The position numbers and the translations under genes were made by a program. This document shows positions 25,255 to 34,945 of a stretch of DNA of 64,000 nucleotides, in pieces (positions within the stretch are counted from its first letter, which is position 1; each line of letters begins with the position of its first letter). Source of the stretch: Bacillus sp. SA1-12 (GTDB lineage Bacteria > Bacillota > Bacilli > Bacillales > Bacillaceae); NCBI RefSeq assembly GCF_000981385.1, contig NZ_LATZ01000119.1, forward strand, positions 434,001 to 498,000. The letters run 5' to 3'. Under the pieces are notes generated by a model, which was not told the DNA's origin, ran no database searches, and saw only the letters and a program-made list of their open reading frames with translations.

Positions 25255-25695
25255 GAATATAAGTGGAGATTTTTGTGGTTTTAGTTGTAGTCCATTTAGG
25301 ATACATTTAGGTATGTATATTTGTCATATTTATCTATACTTTTATTTATTAAATGAAGTGATTCTATTGTTTCTTTTATTTCTTCTTCAAGCTGAACTAA
25401 CATTTGAGCCATTTCTTCAATTTTACGGAGATCTATCATTCCTACACCTCCTTACAACCTAGTCACTTTATGGCAAACGATTCATTTGCTCTTACTTAAA
25501 ATTTTAACTTAATTTAAATTTTTTTCACCGAAAATAATTCAAATTTCATATGCGTGATGGCGCAAAATAAACGAAATAGTCCTAATGTATTCATTTTTCG
25601 AAAAATCCACAAAAAAGGAATAAAGCTTTTTATTCAAGTAACAAATTAAAATACTTTATTAAATAAGTAAGAATTAGTCTTAGATTAATAATGCA
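25255..25695 (-). repeat. duplicated module, copy 2
   Basis: Counterpart of 21755-22210. Upstream AT-rich control sequence, ribosome site and the small ORF are all conserved; the best-kept parts are the ORF and the 100 bp before it. Confidence 0.7.
25296..25439 (-). CDS. small coiled-coil protein, copy 2
   Basis: 47 residues, MIDLRKIEEMAQMLVQLEEE then IKETIESLHLINKSIDKYDK. It differs from copy 1 by V to A and V to E and by an earlier stop (TAA replaces the TAT codon). The ribosome site AAGGAGG is better than in copy 1. Retention of both copies with near-silent change suggests it is expressed. Confidence 0.62.
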   Translation of the reverse strand: MIDLRKIEEMAQMLVQLEEEIKETIESLHLINKSIDKYDKYTYLNVS

Positions 25696-25890
25696 TATGC
25701 CTATTGTACTGACAAGTCACCCAGTGAAAACCAACAGAATTAATTATCATGGCCATAAAATAAAGTTTTTAACATATTAGCCTTAAAATGTCTTTTTCTT
25801 TCAAAGTTATGTTAAACTTTATAAATATACCTATAAGGATTCTTCGACTTTTCTTAATCATCCCTTATAACAGGGAAGGAGGACTAGAAA

Positions 25891-26262
25891 ATGGAGAAAA
25901 TTAGCGTTTTCCTAGATGACTATCGGAAAGCACCCGAAGGTTATGTGTTAGCCGAGACAATTGACGAGTGTATAGAGCTCTTACAAACATATGATATTGA
26001 ACATCTTTCTTTGGACCACGATTTAGTAAATAGAACCAGGAACGGTACTATGCTTGTTAAAATGATGGTTAAAGAAAAACTTTTTGCTAATCGCATTACT
26101 ATTCACTCTGCCAATTCAGTCGGCGGTAAAGCTATGTTTAACTGCTTGAAACAAGCACAACATGATTCTATAATGCCCACTGACATCATTGTATCCTTAA
26201 GACCACTGCCCATCAATTACTTCCCGTCAGCTGTTCTGCAACATTATTTAGAAATACGGTAA
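25891..26262 (+). CDS. cyclic-phosphate-processing receiver-domain protein
   Basis: 123 residues. VFLDDYRKAPEGYV at the start and LSLDHDL near residue 40 are the two acidic motifs of the cREC family. This is a stand-alone receiver-like fold predicted to act on cyclic phosphates, often in conflict or RNA-repair systems. AAGGAGG precedes the ATG. The phosphoacceptor pattern differs from ordinary response regulators, and no kinase lies nearby. The activity is predicted from family knowledge only. Confidence 0.72.
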   Translation: MEKISVFLDDYRKAPEGYVLAETIDECIELLQTYDIEHLSLDHDLVNRTRNGTMLVKMMVKEKLFANRITIHSANSVGGKAMFNCLKQAQHDSIMPTDIIVSLRPLPINYFPSAVLQHYLEIR

Positions 26263-26528
26263 ACTCTTCCCATTACATCATCCATGAATATTCTCTGTAA
26301 ATGAAATGAATTAGCCGGAATAAGTAAACTCGAGTTAACAAAAGGTAAGATAAAAAATTTTAAGGGGGCAACCTTATTACAGTTAAAGTTGCGTTGCCTA
26401 GCAAAATTGATAATTTGTCAAAGGTGCATCTGCTTCAAAGAAATCATACATAAGTAAAGAAAGAAGAGTACCAGGTTCAAAATATCTATGCAAATCAAAA
26501 TATGCCGAGTTTTTCCAGAATCTCCTGT

Positions 26529-26722
26529 TTAGGAAGGTTCTCTCATCCGATTGTCTAGCTATTCAAGTACAAGCGGCCAAGCTTGTTCGTGCTTGTCACT
26601 AGATTCTTCATCAGGAAATCCTGCATGCGTAAGACGCATTCTAGTTCTGTTGCCAGAAGATTTAAGTTCTACCGTAATAACTGTTTCAGCTCCCCTTGAA
26701 AGCTTATCGAATGTGTTTGTTA
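26529..26722 (-). pseudogene. C-terminal remnant of an AHSA1/SRPBCC-domain protein
   Basis: Minus-strand frame: TVITVELKSSGNRTRMRLTH, then AGFPDEESSDKHEQAWPLVL, a stop, then LDNRM. The RLTHxGFPD..HEQAW..VL pattern is the conserved end of AHSA1-type domains. The N-terminal two thirds are absent. Confidence 0.7.
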
Positions 26723-26861
26723 ATTAAATTCCAAAAATAAATAGCAGTTTAAATAATAGAAAAACAGAAACACAATTTATCCCGTAGGCTCAAATAAACA
26801 GTTCGCACCAAAATTTTATGTAAAGTTTTCAAATATATAATGTAATTAGTAAAATTGGGAT

Positions 26862-26890
26862 GAAAAAAAGAAGCGTATCAATTACGCTTC
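26862..26890 (-). terminator. terminator of the YjcZ-like gene
   Basis: GAAGCGTA/TACGCTTC, 5-nt loop, TTTTTTT on the minus strand. Confidence 0.88.
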
Positions 26891-26942
26891 AAAATAGAAG
26901 AAATGTTGGTTTTATTTTTAGTTATTCATCACTTTTAAAATA

Positions 26943-27035
26943 TTAGTATCCTCTAAAAGATGTACCAACAATAATTAAAAGGATGAAAAGAACAACTACC
27001 AAAGCAAAATTAAGGCCATATCCATTTGACATCAT
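26943..27035 (-). CDS. YjcZ-family sporulation protein
   Basis: 30 residues: MMSNGYGLNFALVVVLFILL then IIVGTSFRGY. The glycine/tyrosine start and single hydrophobic helix ending IIVGxSF are diagnostic of YjcZ/SscA-like peptides made late in sporulation. AAAGGAGGTGAT precedes the ATG. Function in the spore envelope is not well defined. Confidence 0.88.
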   Translation of the reverse strand: MMSNGYGLNFALVVVLFILLIIVGTSFRGY

Positions 27036-27240
27036 GTATCACCTCCTTTTTTCAGGAGTTAATACATGTTATGTCAAGCTTTAATTCTTTGAAATAGCCA
27101 AACATGGAAATTTTGATGCAAATATTGATTTCATTATTTAACAGCACGCCATAATAAGAAAAATTCTTGGGTTGAAAAGATAAAAACCTTCCAATCATTA
27201 TAATTTTAAGAAAACGGCAAAAAAAGAAAAAAGAGCAACC

Positions 27241-27345
27241 TTATGCAGCTCTATTTTTCTTTTTTCCACATCTAACACAATGGTGAGAGTAATAGCTGAA
27301 TTTATGGTTTCTGGTAAAAAAACAAATTAAGGCCTTAATTTTCAA
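27241..27345 (-). CDS. 34-residue CxxC microprotein
   Basis: TTG start nine bases after AAGGAG. Peptide KIKALICFFTRNHKFSYYSH then HCVRCGKKKNRAA. HHCxxCGKK looks like half a zinc knuckle. The stop is followed at once by a hairpin GAGC/GCTC with poly-T on the minus strand. Small, but the ribosome site and terminator are convincing. Confidence 0.5.
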   Translation of the reverse strand: MKIKALICFFTRNHKFSYYSHHCVRCGKKKNRAA

Positions 27346-27618
27346 CCAGACCAACTCCTTAATAATGACATATTTTGTAATCTTATCTTGATCTTACTAT
27401 GAAAGGTTCAAATTTTAAATAAAAATAGTTTGACAAGTTTCTGTCAAAATCTACAAATACCGAGTTTGAATGAAAAAAGCGTTTCTCTTTAAAAAGGAAT
27501 TGGTTTTAGGCAGGAGGTCTATTTTTTGAGTGGGATATAGGAGAAATGATAATAGTTCAATGCTTTTTTAGAAACAATAAATAAAAAGAAAGAAAAACGT
27601 TACAAAGTGAGGAGTTTT

Positions 27619-28353
27619 ATGAAAAAGGTTGCCATGTTTTTCCTATGTTTTCATTTAGTAAGTCTTCCATCACAAGTTTTTGCTCAAGGAAAAGTCCCCA
27701 TTTTAGTATATCATTCGATTGATGAGTTTAAAGGACAGGGTTCTAGGGAGTTATATGTAACCCCTAAGAATTTTGAGAAGCAAATGATTTATTTAAGAGA
27801 CCAAGGCTATACGTTATTAACTTTTGAACGATGGCAAGACATTTATAAAGTTAACAAACCCATTTTCATTAGCTTTGATGATGGTTACAAAAACAATCTG
27901 AATGCATTTGCTATTTTTCAAAAATTGAAAAACGACCGCTTTAAACCAACTGGTACCGTATTTGTTATTTCTGACTTTATCGGTGGCTCCAACCGATTAT
28001 CGGCATCAGATTTAAAAATGATGGCTGAATCGGGGATCATCTCTGTCCAGTCTCATACTGCTACACATCCTGATTTGACGAAAACAAAAAATTTTGAATA
28101 TGAACTGAAAGGGTACAAAGATAAAATTCAAAGTATAACGGGCAAACCAGTTATTGCTCTCGCCTATCCTTACGGAAATTTCAGTAAAGAAATAATAGCG
28201 GAAACGAAGAAATTCTATTTGTTTGGACTAACAACAACTCCTGAATTATTTTCTGAGAAGGGCATTAAAGACGAAATCTATCTTTTACCTCGTATATATA
28301 TCAAGTATTCAACTACTCTTGATGACTTTGCAAAGATAGTTGACGGAGAATGA
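27619..28353 (+). CDS. secreted polysaccharide deacetylase (NodB domain)
   Basis: About 244 residues with a signal peptide (MFFLCFHLVSLPSQVFA). The carbohydrate esterase 4 motifs are ILVYHSI, FISFDDGYKNN (catalytic base and metal Asp), SHTATHPDL (metal His pair) and AYPYGNF. Removes N- or O-acetyl groups from cell-wall or exopolysaccharide. GAGGAG lies before the ATG at 27619. Relatives include YadE/IcaB-type deacetylases. Confidence 0.88.
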   Translation: MKKVAMFFLCFHLVSLPSQVFAQGKVPILVYHSIDEFKGQGSRELYVTPKNFEKQMIYLRDQGYTLLTFERWQDIYKVNKPIFISFDDGYKNNLNAFAIFQKLKNDRFKPTGTVFVISDFIGGSNRLSASDLKMMAESGIISVQSHTATHPDLTKTKNFEYELKGYKDKIQSITGKPVIALAYPYGNFSKEIIAETKKFYLFGLTTTPELFSEKGIKDEIYLLPRIYIKYSTTLDDFAKIVDGE

Positions 28354-28490
28354 AAGCGGTAAACTTACAGGTTATCGCTTTTACTTATTTAAATAAGGGA
28401 AAGAAACAGGAAAACAGGATGAGGTTAAATTAGTTAAGGTATTCCATTTTCATAAATGAAAAGGTAAAAAATATTAAAAGGATAGTAAAT

Positions 28491-28598
28491 ATGAATAATG
28501 ATTTTTTGAGGGAAGGGGAGGGCACTTAGGTTATCACATTATTTGTTTTAGGGATTATTATATTAATTATAGTAATTATAACAACTATTGGTTCTTAA
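28491..28598 (+). pseudogene. small membrane peptide with in-frame TAG
   Basis: MNNDFLREGEGT, TAG, then VITLFVLGIIILIIVIITTI and GS. The hydrophobic helix resembles YjcZ-like sporulation peptides. The TAG at codon 13 would abolish the helix unless translation restarts. Confidence 0.4.
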
Positions 28599-28915
28599 AT
28601 AGCTTTTTTTGTTCTCTATCATTTTGTTTGAATAGGAATGTTCTCAGATAAAAAAGAGGGTATCAAATCAAAAAGGGTAAAGCTTTTTCCTTTCCCCATA
28701 GAGAGTAGAAAAAGGATTCTTTACCTTAACAATTGAATAATAAAAGAATAAAATGTGTATCTTTAAGGACGGTTAGTTATTTTGTATCGACAAGTAAGAT
28801 AATATCCGTTCCTTTGTAATGGATTGCAAGTGTTTAGGATGAAATCAAGGTATATAAAACCCGGAACGATAAACGAATGCGGGAGCTGGTTGCTATAATG
28901 TAAGGAAGAGAAGCA
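28599..28915. other. gene-free stretch with one long hairpin
   Basis: GGTAAAG/CTTTACC arms with an inner TTTTTCC/GGAAAAA-type pairing lie near 28676-28725. No U-tract follows. No gene seen. Confidence 0.35.
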
Positions 28916-30328
28916 TCACGGAACAATTTCAAAAATAGTACCATGGTTAAAATCTGTCACTTTCATAGAGCCATAAACTCCTAAATATAATCTCGTTTGG
29001 TTTAGATTCGTTCCCAGAGCAACATAATAAGCAGATTGAGATCCTGAATGATAATCGGTTTCTATAACACTAAAATCATTTAGTTTACAATCTTGTCTTA
29101 CCCTAGTATAAGCTAAAACACCTTTAACCGGCGTTTGAGATTTTTCCTTCCGGGCAATATCAGTAAACACAATGCTTCCCGTTAAAGCGGGGATTCCTTT
29201 CCCCATATAGGGATGAACTCCTGTAATGGCAGTTCCTCCAAACTTATCAAGTCGGGGATCATTATGGAAATAGCTGGTTAAAGGCTGTATCCGTCTCACA
29301 GAAGTTTTAATTGCTTCATTGTAATAGGCAATCGTTTTCTCATCCAGATTAGGATTTGCAGAGCATCCCCTCATAATCGAAGTAGGAAAAGCACCTTCCC
29401 AACCTCGCCAACCAAAGTTAATAAGCCCTTCTAGGTCAGCTTCTGAGTTCATTAAAGAAGCTTGAATAAGCTTGGAAACCGGAATTGGTTTATAATGAAC
29501 GAATGAAAAAATGGACTCTACCAAATCCTGTCCGACATTTCCCACATATTTAATATATTGATCATAATACCTTTGATATGAAATCCCTGGTATATTGCGA
29601 ACACCTATGGCCATTACCGTAAGGGTTTCTTGAATAGGTGCGGGGAGTTCATTAAAACGTGTGACGACTGGCGGATTATAGATGGATGTATTTTTAACTA
29701 CATCTATTTCTATTATTTTACCCGCGATTTCCATCTCGTCCTGGCTTAAATTAAAAGGATCATAGCCTGATCCGCCATCTCCTGTTGTTAAAACTAGTTT
29801 TCCTGTTTCAGGTGAAAAGTTTAAGCTATTAAAACCATTATGATTAGAAAATGGTCTTCTTATGTTAAGTAATGTCCGTCGTTTTTGAGGTTGACCATTC
29901 GATTGTAAAATCCATTCTTCAACTGTATCAATATGATCATATTGATTATCTCTATTCGTCCATCTTAGGTTTAAAGTCTTGGGATCACAAGGGTTAGGAT
30001 GAAAAGATTCTGGGAGAGCACCAGGACCTTGTGTTCCAGCTACTGAATAATGAAGATAAAATAAACCGTTATAATAAAAGTTGGGATGAAACGCCAGCCC
30101 AAGCAATCCACGCTCATCATATCCACCAGAAGCACCTAGTTTTATAATTCGCGTCCGAATATCTAAAAAGGTCCTAATATCCCCATTTCCTATGTAAAAG
30201 ATTTCTCCTACTTGGGTTGCAATAAATAATCGTTCAATTGAGTCACCAGGAAGTATAGTTGTTTTTAAAACAGTGGGTAAATTAATCCTGCTTACAATGG
30301 GACGCAAACCAACTTTAACTTTTATCAA
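28916..30328 (-). CDS. PQQ-type glucose/sorbosone dehydrogenase family protein
   Basis: 470 residues. The six-bladed propeller family is shown by GLLGLAFHPNFYYNGLFYLH, NHNGFNSLNFSPETGKLVLT, TTGDGGSGYDPFNLSQ and GVHPYMGKGIPALTGSIVFT. The NxGW-like segment INFGWRGWEGAFP is present. TTG start with AAGGAG 11 bases upstream. There is no signal peptide, unlike most homologues, so it may be cytosolic or spore-associated. Whether it binds PQQ is unknown. Confidence 0.82.
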   Translation of the reverse strand: MIKVKVGLRPIVSRINLPTVLKTTILPGDSIERLFIATQVGEIFYIGNGDIRTFLDIRTRIIKLGASGGYDERGLLGLAFHPNFYYNGLFYLHYSVAGTQGPGALPESFHPNPCDPKTLNLRWTNRDNQYDHIDTVEEWILQSNGQPQKRRTLLNIRRPFSNHNGFNSLNFSPETGKLVLTTGDGGSGYDPFNLSQDEMEIAGKIIEIDVVKNTSIYNPPVVTRFNELPAPIQETLTVMAIGVRNIPGISYQRYYDQYIKYVGNVGQDLVESIFSFVHYKPIPVSKLIQASLMNSEADLEGLINFGWRGWEGAFPTSIMRGCSANPNLDEKTIAYYNEAIKTSVRRIQPLTSYFHNDPRLDKFGGTAITGVHPYMGKGIPALTGSIVFTDIARKEKSQTPVKGVLAYTRVRQDCKLNDFSVIETDYHSGSQSAYYVALGTNLNQTRLYLGVYGSMKVTDFNHGTIFEIVP

Positions 30329-30452
30329 CTAACTTTACACTCCTTCTAATTGTTTATCTCATTCTTAACGGGCAGTAAAACCCTTACCACAAGATTTTAG
30401 AAAAGCAAAAAAGATAGGTGGAGGATAACTGGCAGTATAGATGTCCCGCTAT

Positions 30453-30488
30453 GCATCAGTGGGTGAAGAGGAAAACCCCCACTGATGC
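30453..30488. other. perfect 11-bp hairpin
   Basis: GCATCAGTGGG/CCCACTGATGC with a 14-nt loop and no U-tract. It lies alone in a 450-bp intergenic stretch and looks like a remnant of a dispersed or mobile repeat. Confidence 0.4.
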
Positions 30489-30783
30489 AGGTCTCGCTTT
30501 ATAAGAATATGATTAGAACTGTTCTAATAGTACCAATAAAGGGCGAGGAATCTTCTTCCAATCCAGTGACAATCATTCTTTAGCAACAGGGGAGATGTTT
30601 CATTCCAGCGGTCTTTGAAGCAAAGGGCTCATTCTTCCGAGTTGTCTTAATTGCGTTTATATGAACATATGTATGAAATGACACCATCTAAAAAGTATTA
30701 GGATAGAAAAAGGACAACTTATCTTGAACAATTTCAAGCATAAACTTCTTGCACACTGCATTTACCTATAATGGAGGTGTCAG

Positions 30784-31356
30784 ATGCGGTCATTTTTCAA
30801 AAAAGTTACAACTAGTTTTTCGGGTGATGAGTTTATCCCAACGATTGATAATAATTCTAAGACAATGCGGCTAGTAGTTGGTGCCCTTTTAGGCTCAATA
30901 GCGGTTATTTTTCAATCTGCGGGGATTTTCTCTGGGATTGGTTATATTCTGAGCATGATGAGTACCGGCCCGCTTGTGCTTGCTTGCCTAATGTCACTTA
31001 GAATAGGCGTGATGACTTATTTCCTAACCATATTTCTATTGGCTATTTTCCAGCCAAGTGAGCTATTGGTGTTCCTTTTTACAACAGGGTTATTAGGACT
31101 CAGTTTAGGCATTGGGCTTAAGTATTTAAAGAGAAGCATACTCATTATTTCATTTGCAGCTGTATGTTTAACACTAGGTATAAGTATTTTATTATATGGA
31201 CTTAAATTTTCTATACTGGGACCATCGATAACAACTCATTTTAATAGTATGGTTATTTTAGGGATTTTCGCTTTCTCCATATTGTATAGCTGGATTTGGA
31301 AAAAAGTAAGTATCTCTGCTTTTAAAGGTCTCAATAAAGTTTTTTCCCGATCATGA
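30784..31356 (+). CDS. uncharacterised integral membrane protein
   Basis: 190 residues with about five hydrophobic helices (VVGALLGSIAVIFQSAGIF; YFLTIFLLAIFQPSELLVFL; IISFAAVCLTLGISILLYGL). TGGAGGTG precedes the ATG. Size and helix layout resemble small ECF-transporter S components, but no ligand motif is seen. Single gene. Confidence 0.6.
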   Translation: MRSFFKKVTTSFSGDEFIPTIDNNSKTMRLVVGALLGSIAVIFQSAGIFSGIGYILSMMSTGPLVLACLMSLRIGVMTYFLTIFLLAIFQPSELLVFLFTTGLLGLSLGIGLKYLKRSILIISFAAVCLTLGISILLYGLKFSILGPSITTHFNSMVILGIFAFSILYSWIWKKVSISAFKGLNKVFSRS

Positions 31357-31703
31357 TTTTATCGAAATAAGGTTTAACTAAGAAAGAAACAGTTAGAGAT
31401 CTTTGTACATGCAGAAAGAAGTGGGAATGGAGAAGTGTTTATACTGTTACCTGTTAAGCAACCGATAATGAAGAAACACAGTTACCGTTTCCCAGGTTAT
31501 TGTGGTGAAACACGATCATACCAAAAAAAAGTAAATATGGTAGTTATGAGTTGAGCATTTTTTTCATTCGACAAACGAAACGGTTGATAAAGAGTGATGT
31601 TTAATCATTTTAACAAACGGTTCATTTTATGAAATAGAACTAGAAAACAGTCATCCTGCCAACAAAACGCGTAAAAATTACGCTAAGCTAACTTCAACCA
31701 TGT

Positions 31704-31745
31704 AAAAAGCCGATTTTTCCTATAATAAGGAATGATCGGCTTTTG
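31704..31745 (-). terminator. terminator of the 78-residue ORF (bidirectional)
   Basis: AAAAGCCGAT/ATCGGCTTTT with inner TTCC/GGAA. T-rich on both strands. The stop of the minus-strand gene lies inside it. Confidence 0.8.
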
Positions 31746-31956
31746 TTTTCTCATCAAAAATTCTTATATAACGTACTTTTGAGGTGTTAAGAATAAAAGG
31801 ATTACTATCACCTTTTACGATAAAAAAATCACAGCGTTCTATCCTTTTTAATATTTCTTGTAAAACATCATCTTTCTGTATACTTGATGTTTTACTTATC
31901 TTTCCCCACTTAATATCATCATCAAGTGTATAACATACCCTGAATTCTTTTAACAA
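31720..31956 (-). CDS. hypothetical protein, 78 residues
   Basis: MLKEFRVCYTLDDDIKWGKI then DVLQEILKRIERCDFFIVKG. Mixed alpha/beta, no signal peptide, GAGGGGAA just upstream. The C-terminal VRYIRIF strand recalls small LytTR-like or immunity-type folds, but no reliable match comes to mind. Real by its ribosome site and terminator. Confidence 0.55.
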   Translation of the reverse strand: MLKEFRVCYTLDDDIKWGKISKTSSIQKDDVLQEILKRIERCDFFIVKGDSNPFILNTSKVRYIRIFDEKTKADHSLL

Positions 31957-31995
31957 TATAATCTTCCCCTCAGTTGCTCAATAACTACTAATATT

Positions 31996-32217
31996 CTACT
32001 TTTTAAATACATTAGATATACAAGAAATAAAGAGTAATACAGATAATGATAACGCCAATCCTGCAATTACTTTCATTAGGAATCCACCAGTTGTATTAAT
32101 AAATATTTTATTAATTCCAAACCAAAACCCTATTATAAGTAATAATAAATCTAGTAATTTAATATTAATTTCTCTCACTCCATGTACAAATTCTTTATTT
32201 CTACAATTTAATACCAA
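31996..32217 (-). CDS. hypothetical membrane protein, 73 residues
   Basis: Two hydrophobic helices (IKLLDLLLLIIGFWFGI; LMKVIAGLALSLSVLLFISC) with a short loop. The long form starts at a TTG without a ribosome site, so the start is uncertain. Same direction as the 78-residue ORF, 39 bp upstream of it. Confidence 0.45.
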   Translation of the reverse strand: MVLNCRNKEFVHGVREINIKLLDLLLLIIGFWFGINKIFINTTGGFLMKVIAGLALSLSVLLFISCISNVFKK

Positions 32218-32475
32218 AGAAAAATCTTTTTATAATAATTGTTATCTTCATTATTCAAATTTCTAATTAAATTAAGATGTTGAAAAAAATTTAAAAAACT
32301 GTTTTCTTTCTAAAATATTTTCTCGGAGAAACTATTTTTTTCGAGGGTAAAATGGGAAAAGAATGCAAAATATCTAGATATTTTGAGGAAATGTGTCGAA
32401 AAAATGGAAAATCAACCCATTAACTAAAGAGGTTTCCCTACAAAAAATGAGCTTTTTTTAGATAATTAGACTGTA

Positions 32476-32503
32476 TTGAGATGTTATTATATTGTGCTAT
32501 GAT
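32476..32503 (+). promoter_or_regulatory. promoter of the LysM-deacetylase gene
   Basis: TTGAGA and TATGAT separated by 16 bp, about 95 bp before the start. An additional AAGGAG and a short GATCAC/GTGTGAT inverted repeat lie in the leader. Confidence 0.5.
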
Positions 32504-32598
32504 TTTTTAGGCTGCTAAAAATTCTACGTTTAATATAATAAAAGTTAAGGAGATCACGTCTGTTTTACAAAGTAGTGTGATGATAAGGAGGTGAAATC

Positions 32599-33570
32599 AT
32601 GCTTAAAAAAGCAACCGGTTTAATAGCATTTATCTTAGTTTGCATTCTGTTAGGAAAACCTGCAATGGCTGAAACATACATAATTCAACCTGAAGATACC
32701 CTTTCAAAAATTTCAGACAAGTATGGAATAACGGAAGATAGGATTGTTAACTTGAATAGATTAGATTCTACCGTTCTTGAGCCGGGACAACAGTTAGAAA
32801 TTCCAAAAACGTACATAGTTAGCAAAGGGGACACACTCTATAAAATTTCAATTAAACTGGATTGTACTTTGTCGGAGCTAATACGAGCAAACTCCCAAAT
32901 TGAAAATCCCAAGATGATTTACCCGGATCAAATCATAAATGTACCAATAAAAAATGAAAAAGTTTATATGGGAAGTCCTAGTAAGAAAAGAATCGCACTT
33001 ACCTTTGACGACGGTCCGGAAAATATTTATACCCCGCAAATTTTAGATATTTTAAGACAAAAGGATGTGAAGGCCACATTCTTTGTAGTAGGGAAGCAGG
33101 CCAGGGAGTATCCTGAACAGCTGAAACAGATTTACAAAGAGGGACATGCCATAGGCAACCATACTTGGGATCACCCGCATTTACCTGATCTCTCGGATCA
33201 AGAATTGAAGGATACCATACAGGCTACTTCTGAAGAAATAAAGAAAATTACAGGGGTGAAACCAAATTTATTCCGACCCCCGTACGGAGAATTTGAGGAT
33301 CGACAGATAGCTCTCCTTAATAAACAAGGCTACCGTTCGATCATTTGGACAGCTGATACAAAGGACTGGAGCGGAGTGTCTGCAGAAGAAATTGTGTCAA
33401 GAGTAAAGAAAGAAGCGAGACCTGGAGTTATCATTCTTCAACATAACTACCATGTTTCAGGGGAATTTGAGACTGTTAAAGCACTTCCTGAAATCATTGA
33501 TTATTTACGAGCACAGGGCTACGAGTTTGTTACCGTTCCAACAATCTTAGGTAATAAGAATCAAAAATAA
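32599..33570 (+). CDS. LysM polysaccharide deacetylase
   Basis: 323 residues. Signal peptide to AMA-E (residue 24). Two LysM repeats (about 26-69 and 72-116: YIIQPEDTLSKISDKYGI; YIVSKGDTLYKISIKL) bind peptidoglycan. The NodB domain follows with LTFDDGPE (135-142), HTWDHPHL and FRPPYGEF, then WTADTKDW and IILQH. Probably a peptidoglycan N-acetylglucosamine or muramic-delta-lactam type deacetylase acting in wall or cortex. AAGGAGGTG precedes the ATG. Confidence 0.93.
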   Translation: MLKKATGLIAFILVCILLGKPAMAETYIIQPEDTLSKISDKYGITEDRIVNLNRLDSTVLEPGQQLEIPKTYIVSKGDTLYKISIKLDCTLSELIRANSQIENPKMIYPDQIINVPIKNEKVYMGSPSKKRIALTFDDGPENIYTPQILDILRQKDVKATFFVVGKQAREYPEQLKQIYKEGHAIGNHTWDHPHLPDLSDQELKDTIQATSEEIKKITGVKPNLFRPPYGEFEDRQIALLNKQGYRSIIWTADTKDWSGVSAEEIVSRVKKEARPGVIILQHNYHVSGEFETVKALPEIIDYLRAQGYEFVTVPTILGNKNQK

Positions 33571-33582
33571 CAACAAAAAATG

Positions 33583-33620
33583 ATGCTGGGTATCCTCTAT
33601 AAGATACTCAGCATTTTTTT
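33583..33620 (+). terminator. terminator of the LysM deacetylase
   Basis: ATGCTGGGTATC/GATACTCAGCAT (one mismatch), then TTTTTTT. Confidence 0.88.
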
Positions 33621-33850
33621 AGATATTAGCAATTGGTTGGAGCATTTTTTTGATTTTTAATTTATTCTTCTGTTATTTTTTTACCTTTTTTCTTAGTAAT
33701 TAAAAAAGCATTATTTGAATGGTAGAGAACCTATTAACTTTTTGGTCTTTATTTTTTTCGTTTTGCGATGAGTGGTATCTAGTAAGTATAATAGGATTGA
33801 ATGCTGGCAGGCTTTCTGCTAGTAAATAAAGTAATAGTAAGGAGACCGCT

Positions 33851-34735
33851 ATGCAAAAAATAGTTCCGCATATATGGTATGACAAAGAAGCGAAGGAAGC
33901 CGCGATGTTTTACACTAGTTTATTTGACGATTCTACATTATTAAATGTGACAGTTCTTGAAGATACTCCTTCTGGAGACTCGGAATATGTAAGCTTTGAG
34001 TTGGCCGGACAACGATTCGATGCAATAAGTGCAGGTCCTTACTTTAAATTTAATCCATCCATTTCCTTGATGGTGGCATGTTCTTCTAAAGAAGAAGTAA
34101 ATGCAAAATGGAATGCTTTCATTGAAGGCGGGACCGAATTAATGCCACTGGGTGAATATCCTTTTAGCAAGTGGTATGGCTGGGTTCAGGATCGATTTGG
34201 GTTGTCTTGGCAGTTGATGCTTATGGATAAAGAACAAACTGTTCAAAAAATTACCCCGAACTTTCTTTTTTCAAGTGATTCATGCGGGAAAGCTGAAGAA
34301 GCAGTTAAGTACTACGTGGAAATATTTGTAGATTCAGGAATAGAGATAATCAGCAGATATGGAGAAGGAGAAGCGGCGTCGCCGGAGGCAAAAGTAAATT
34401 ATGCTGGTTTCAACCTTGGCGATATTCATTTTTCAGCAATGGATAATGCCTTTGGCGCAGATTTCAATTTTAACGAAGCATTTTCATTCATGATAAATTG
34501 CAAAAATCAGGAAGAAATTGATTACTTTTGGAATAGACTTTCTGCGGTACCTGAGGCAGAGCAATGCGGATGGGTAAAGGATCCATTTGGCGTTTCATGG
34601 CAGATTGTTCCGGAAAACATGGATGAGGTCATGTTTAAAGGCTCAAGTGATGGAATCAAGAGATTGATAAAGGAACTCTTAAAAATGAAAAAAATTGATA
34701 TTGCTGCATTGGAAAATGCCCGCTTTGAAAGTTGA
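33851..34735 (+). CDS. tandem PhnB-like VOC family protein
   Basis: 294 residues made of two halves. Each begins IxPxxxY or TPNFLF and ends with GWVQDRFGLSWQL or GWVKDPFGVSWQI, the hallmark of PhnB-type (3-demethylubiquinone methyltransferase-like) VOC domains. VOC folds bind metal and small molecules; here no reaction is known. AAGGAGACC precedes the ATG. A charged helical tail follows the second domain. Confidence 0.88.
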   Translation: MQKIVPHIWYDKEAKEAAMFYTSLFDDSTLLNVTVLEDTPSGDSEYVSFELAGQRFDAISAGPYFKFNPSISLMVACSSKEEVNAKWNAFIEGGTELMPLGEYPFSKWYGWVQDRFGLSWQLMLMDKEQTVQKITPNFLFSSDSCGKAEEAVKYYVEIFVDSGIEIISRYGEGEAASPEAKVNYAGFNLGDIHFSAMDNAFGADFNFNEAFSFMINCKNQEEIDYFWNRLSAVPEAEQCGWVKDPFGVSWQIVPENMDEVMFKGSSDGIKRLIKELLKMKKIDIAALENARFES

Positions 34736-34945
34736 TCAAATAGGAAAAAAACAGCTGCAAAAATCACCTTAATAGGCGGAAGCAAATAGAATAATATTAC
34801 ATTTAAAAAATAAGTCTGATTATAGCACCAGCTAATAATTTTGCTCAAAGACTATATGAAAAGAAATGGATAAATATAGGATTCGCCATTTTATCATAAT
34901 GAATGAAATTTGACTTAATAATGATCTAATAGATTGTTCAACTTT

